Assembly: GCA_019425655.1 (NCBI GenBank)
Contig: NQWY01012253.1
Span: forward strand, 1 to 20,273
Origin: Rhizophagus prolifer
Taxonomy: Eukaryota > Glomeromycota > Glomeromycetes > Glomerales > Glomeraceae
DNA length: 20,273 bases
Reading direction: 5' to 3'
The notes beneath the pieces are model-generated. The model saw nothing but the letters and a program-made list of their open reading frames with translations. It made no database searches and was not told where the DNA came from. Position 1 is the first letter of the stretch; each line of letters begins with the position of its first letter. Of this stretch, positions 18,304-20,273 are shown piece after piece. A program made the position numbers and the translations under genes.

Positions 18304-20011
18304 ATGTCTACTGTACAAAATTTTTCTCATGTTACTAATGTAGTTGACAACAAGTTAACTCGTATGAAGGAATGGCGTGTTCCTGCCTCAATTGTTGCCA
18401 AACGTACAGTTAATCCTATTCGTGAAGTAGTTTATAATATGAAAGTTACTCCAAATCCTGACAAAGAATATATTTCATTGGCACTAGGTAAATTATCTTA
18501 TAACTCAGAGAAATTAACTGAAATTAATAAATTAATGATAAATCGGTTACATTTGATTCCGAATAACAGGTGATCCCACGCATTATGGAAATATTAAAAT
18601 TCACGAAAATTGCATCGATGCTGTAATAACTCAGTTGAAATCTTGTAAAGCGAATGGATATGTTCCATCAGTTGGTAAGTTCGTTTTTACTCGATGTATT
18701 CGTATTTATAAATTCTCTTATTTTAACGTTTCTTTTTAGGAGTTGAAAGTGCGAGAATTGCCCTCGCGGAAAAATTTTCAACAAAAGAAGCTCCATTAAC
18801 TTCAGAGGTGACCAAGTTTCCATGATCCGCTAAATTACTGTAAAAAATGTTCGATTCAAATATTTTTTTTATATTAGGATATTGTTTTAGCGAGCGGAGC
18901 TTCGGATGCGTTGAGTCTTGCAATAGGTGTATTATGTAACGAAGGACAAAATATTCTTCTTCCAAGGCCCGGATTTTCGCTTTATCAGACTCTTTCAGAA
19001 TCAAAAGGAATTGAATGTCGTTATTATAATTTATTGGTAGATATTCATATTTTACTTTTTAATTAATTTAACAAGTTCCTTATATAATGAATGGTCTTGT
19101 ATTATTTTATAGCCTGACTGTAATTGGGAAATAGATTTAGATCATTTATCATCTTTAATCGACGATAAAACGGCTTGCTTACTTATAAACAATCCTTCAA
19201 ATCCATGTGGATCTAATTTTACTCGCCAACATTTAGAATCAATATTATCATTATGTGAAATTTATAAACTTCCAGTAATATGTGATGAAATTTATGAAGA
19301 TATGGTATATGGAGGTAATATATTTTGCCCTATAGCGAATTTAACTAAAACAGTTCCAATATTAAAAATTAGCGGATTAGCAAAAAGATACTTAATCCCA
19401 GGTTGGAGAGTTGGGTGGATTTTTATATATGATCTTAATAATATATTGAATGAAGTACGAGCGGGTTTAGCTTCCTTAGCAAATTTAACACTTGGAGCCA
19501 ATTCATTAATTCAAAATGCTCTACCTGATATGATAAAGAATACACCTCAGTCATTTTATGATGAAACCAATAAGTTATTGGAAGAAAACGCAACATTAAG
19601 TGCCAATATTTTGGGAAAAATTCCTGGGTTGCATGTTATTGTGCCTCAAGGTGCTATGTATATGATGGTTGGGATTAATATAGAAGAATTTAAAGATATT
19701 AAAAATGATATAGAATTCAGTGAGAAATTGGTACAAGAAGAGTCAGTTTTATGTTTACCAGGAAAGGTAAGTTTTACAAAAAAAAGGAGGAAAACGTGTT
19801 AAAATCGTGATAATAATCAACTTATAAAATTTTTAGAGTTTTCATTACCCTAATTATGGTAAGGTATTTCACTTGGATCACACATTAAATTAAGGATTCC
19901 TAAACGTTCTTAAACATTTCATTAGTTCGTATAGTAACCACAGCTCCAGCTGAGAAATTAAACGAAGCTTATCAACGTATTAATGAATTTTGTGCTAGAT
20001 ATCATGTGTAA
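18304..20011 (+). CDS. Tyrosine aminotransferase (PLP-dependent, class I/II)
   Basis: This enzyme transfers the amino group of tyrosine to 2-oxoglutarate, giving 4-hydroxyphenylpyruvate, the first step of tyrosine breakdown. Seven exons (18304-18487, 18570-18674, 18740-18807, 18878-19036, 19113-19766, 19837-19858, 19926-20011) give 425 residues, all through GT-AG introns in phase. Conserved features include the N-terminal [36 protein letters not shown] and PRPGFSLY. The active site has the substrate/PLP loop NNPSNPCGS, Asp230 in [10 protein letters not shown], and the Schiff-base lysine Lys263 in [13 protein letters not shown]. The C-terminal YPNYVRIV supplies the carboxylate-binding arginine. 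These blocks fit tyrosine/nicotianamine aminotransferases better than general aspartate or alanine enzymes. The sixth exon is only 22 bases. An N-terminal organelle signal is not obvious. Confidence 0.93.
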
Positions 20012-20273
20012 ATAATATATCGGGTAAGTATATTCGCTCAAGAATTTTTGTTAATAAGCAATCAGGGTTAATTTTTTTTTTTCTTTCATACTTTACTTGA
20101 TTCGGATTTTCAAATATTGCCGACCATTAAAAACAAAACATGAAGTTGATTATTATGTGTAAAAATATTATTAAAATTCAGATCAAAATCAACAAGAAAA
20201 AGTGCAAGTTATTAACATTCACAAATTTTTTTATATGAATTCAGTGATATAAAAAAGTTTACAATAATAAATG
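20012..20273. other. 3' flank of the aminotransferase gene
   Basis: AT-rich with no gene visible. An AATAAA at 20266-20271 sits about 255 bases past the stop, and no stronger signal is nearer. The window ends here, so the true 3' end may lie outside. Confidence 0.5.

Overview
The window is nuclear DNA from a eukaryote with a very AT-rich genome and small genes split by short introns (mostly about 40 to 115 bases, GT-AG, with TAAT-like branch motifs). Gene content and architecture point to an early-diverging fungus. An arbuscular mycorrhizal (Glomeromycotina, Rhizophagus-like) genome fits best, but this is inference from style and protein resemblance, not a database match.

Layout. 1-1343: AT-rich intergenic DNA with a two-copy 42-bp-period repeat and a hairpin. 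1344-5894 (-): a 23-exon Prp24/SART3 homologue with HAT repeats, four RRMs and a C-terminal Lsm-binding motif. 5895-7986: a long gap holding an imperfect tandem duplication and a GC-richer patch that may be a decayed gene. 7987-8690 (-): a FAM204A-like protein, divergent by 145 bp from a 16-exon SF3B3/Rse1 gene (8836-13597, +). 13598-14468: gap. 14469-15149 (+): a p24/emp24 cargo receptor, convergent with a HAD phosphatase (15324-16375, -). The phosphatase is divergent from mitochondrial ribosomal protein uL24m (16596-17434, +). Tim8 (17786-18061, -) is divergent from a tyrosine aminotransferase (18304-20011, +).

How the genes relate. Two genes belong to the spliceosome: Prp24/SART3 recycles the U6 snRNP and SF3B3 is a U2 snRNP scaffold. 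Two belong to mitochondrial biogenesis (uL24m, Tim8). The rest are housekeeping genes. Nothing suggests a co-regulated cluster beyond three head-to-head pairs sharing short intergenic regions of 145, 220 and 242 bp. I saw no rRNA, tRNA, CRISPR array, intact transposon, virus-derived element or toxin gene.

The most unusual signal is in splicing. I resolved every intron by hand against conserved protein sequence. Nearly all are clean GT-AG, but three junctions (two in SF3B3, one in the p24 gene) have a normal GT donor and no AG where conservation puts the 3' end. Two of these introns carry the same decamer AAATACTTGG at or beside the expected acceptor. For each, the only in-frame GT-AG alternative would delete conserved residues that the DNA still encodes. 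Prp24/SART3 also has two AGAG tandem acceptors where only the downstream AG keeps the frame, and the aminotransferase has a 22-base exon.
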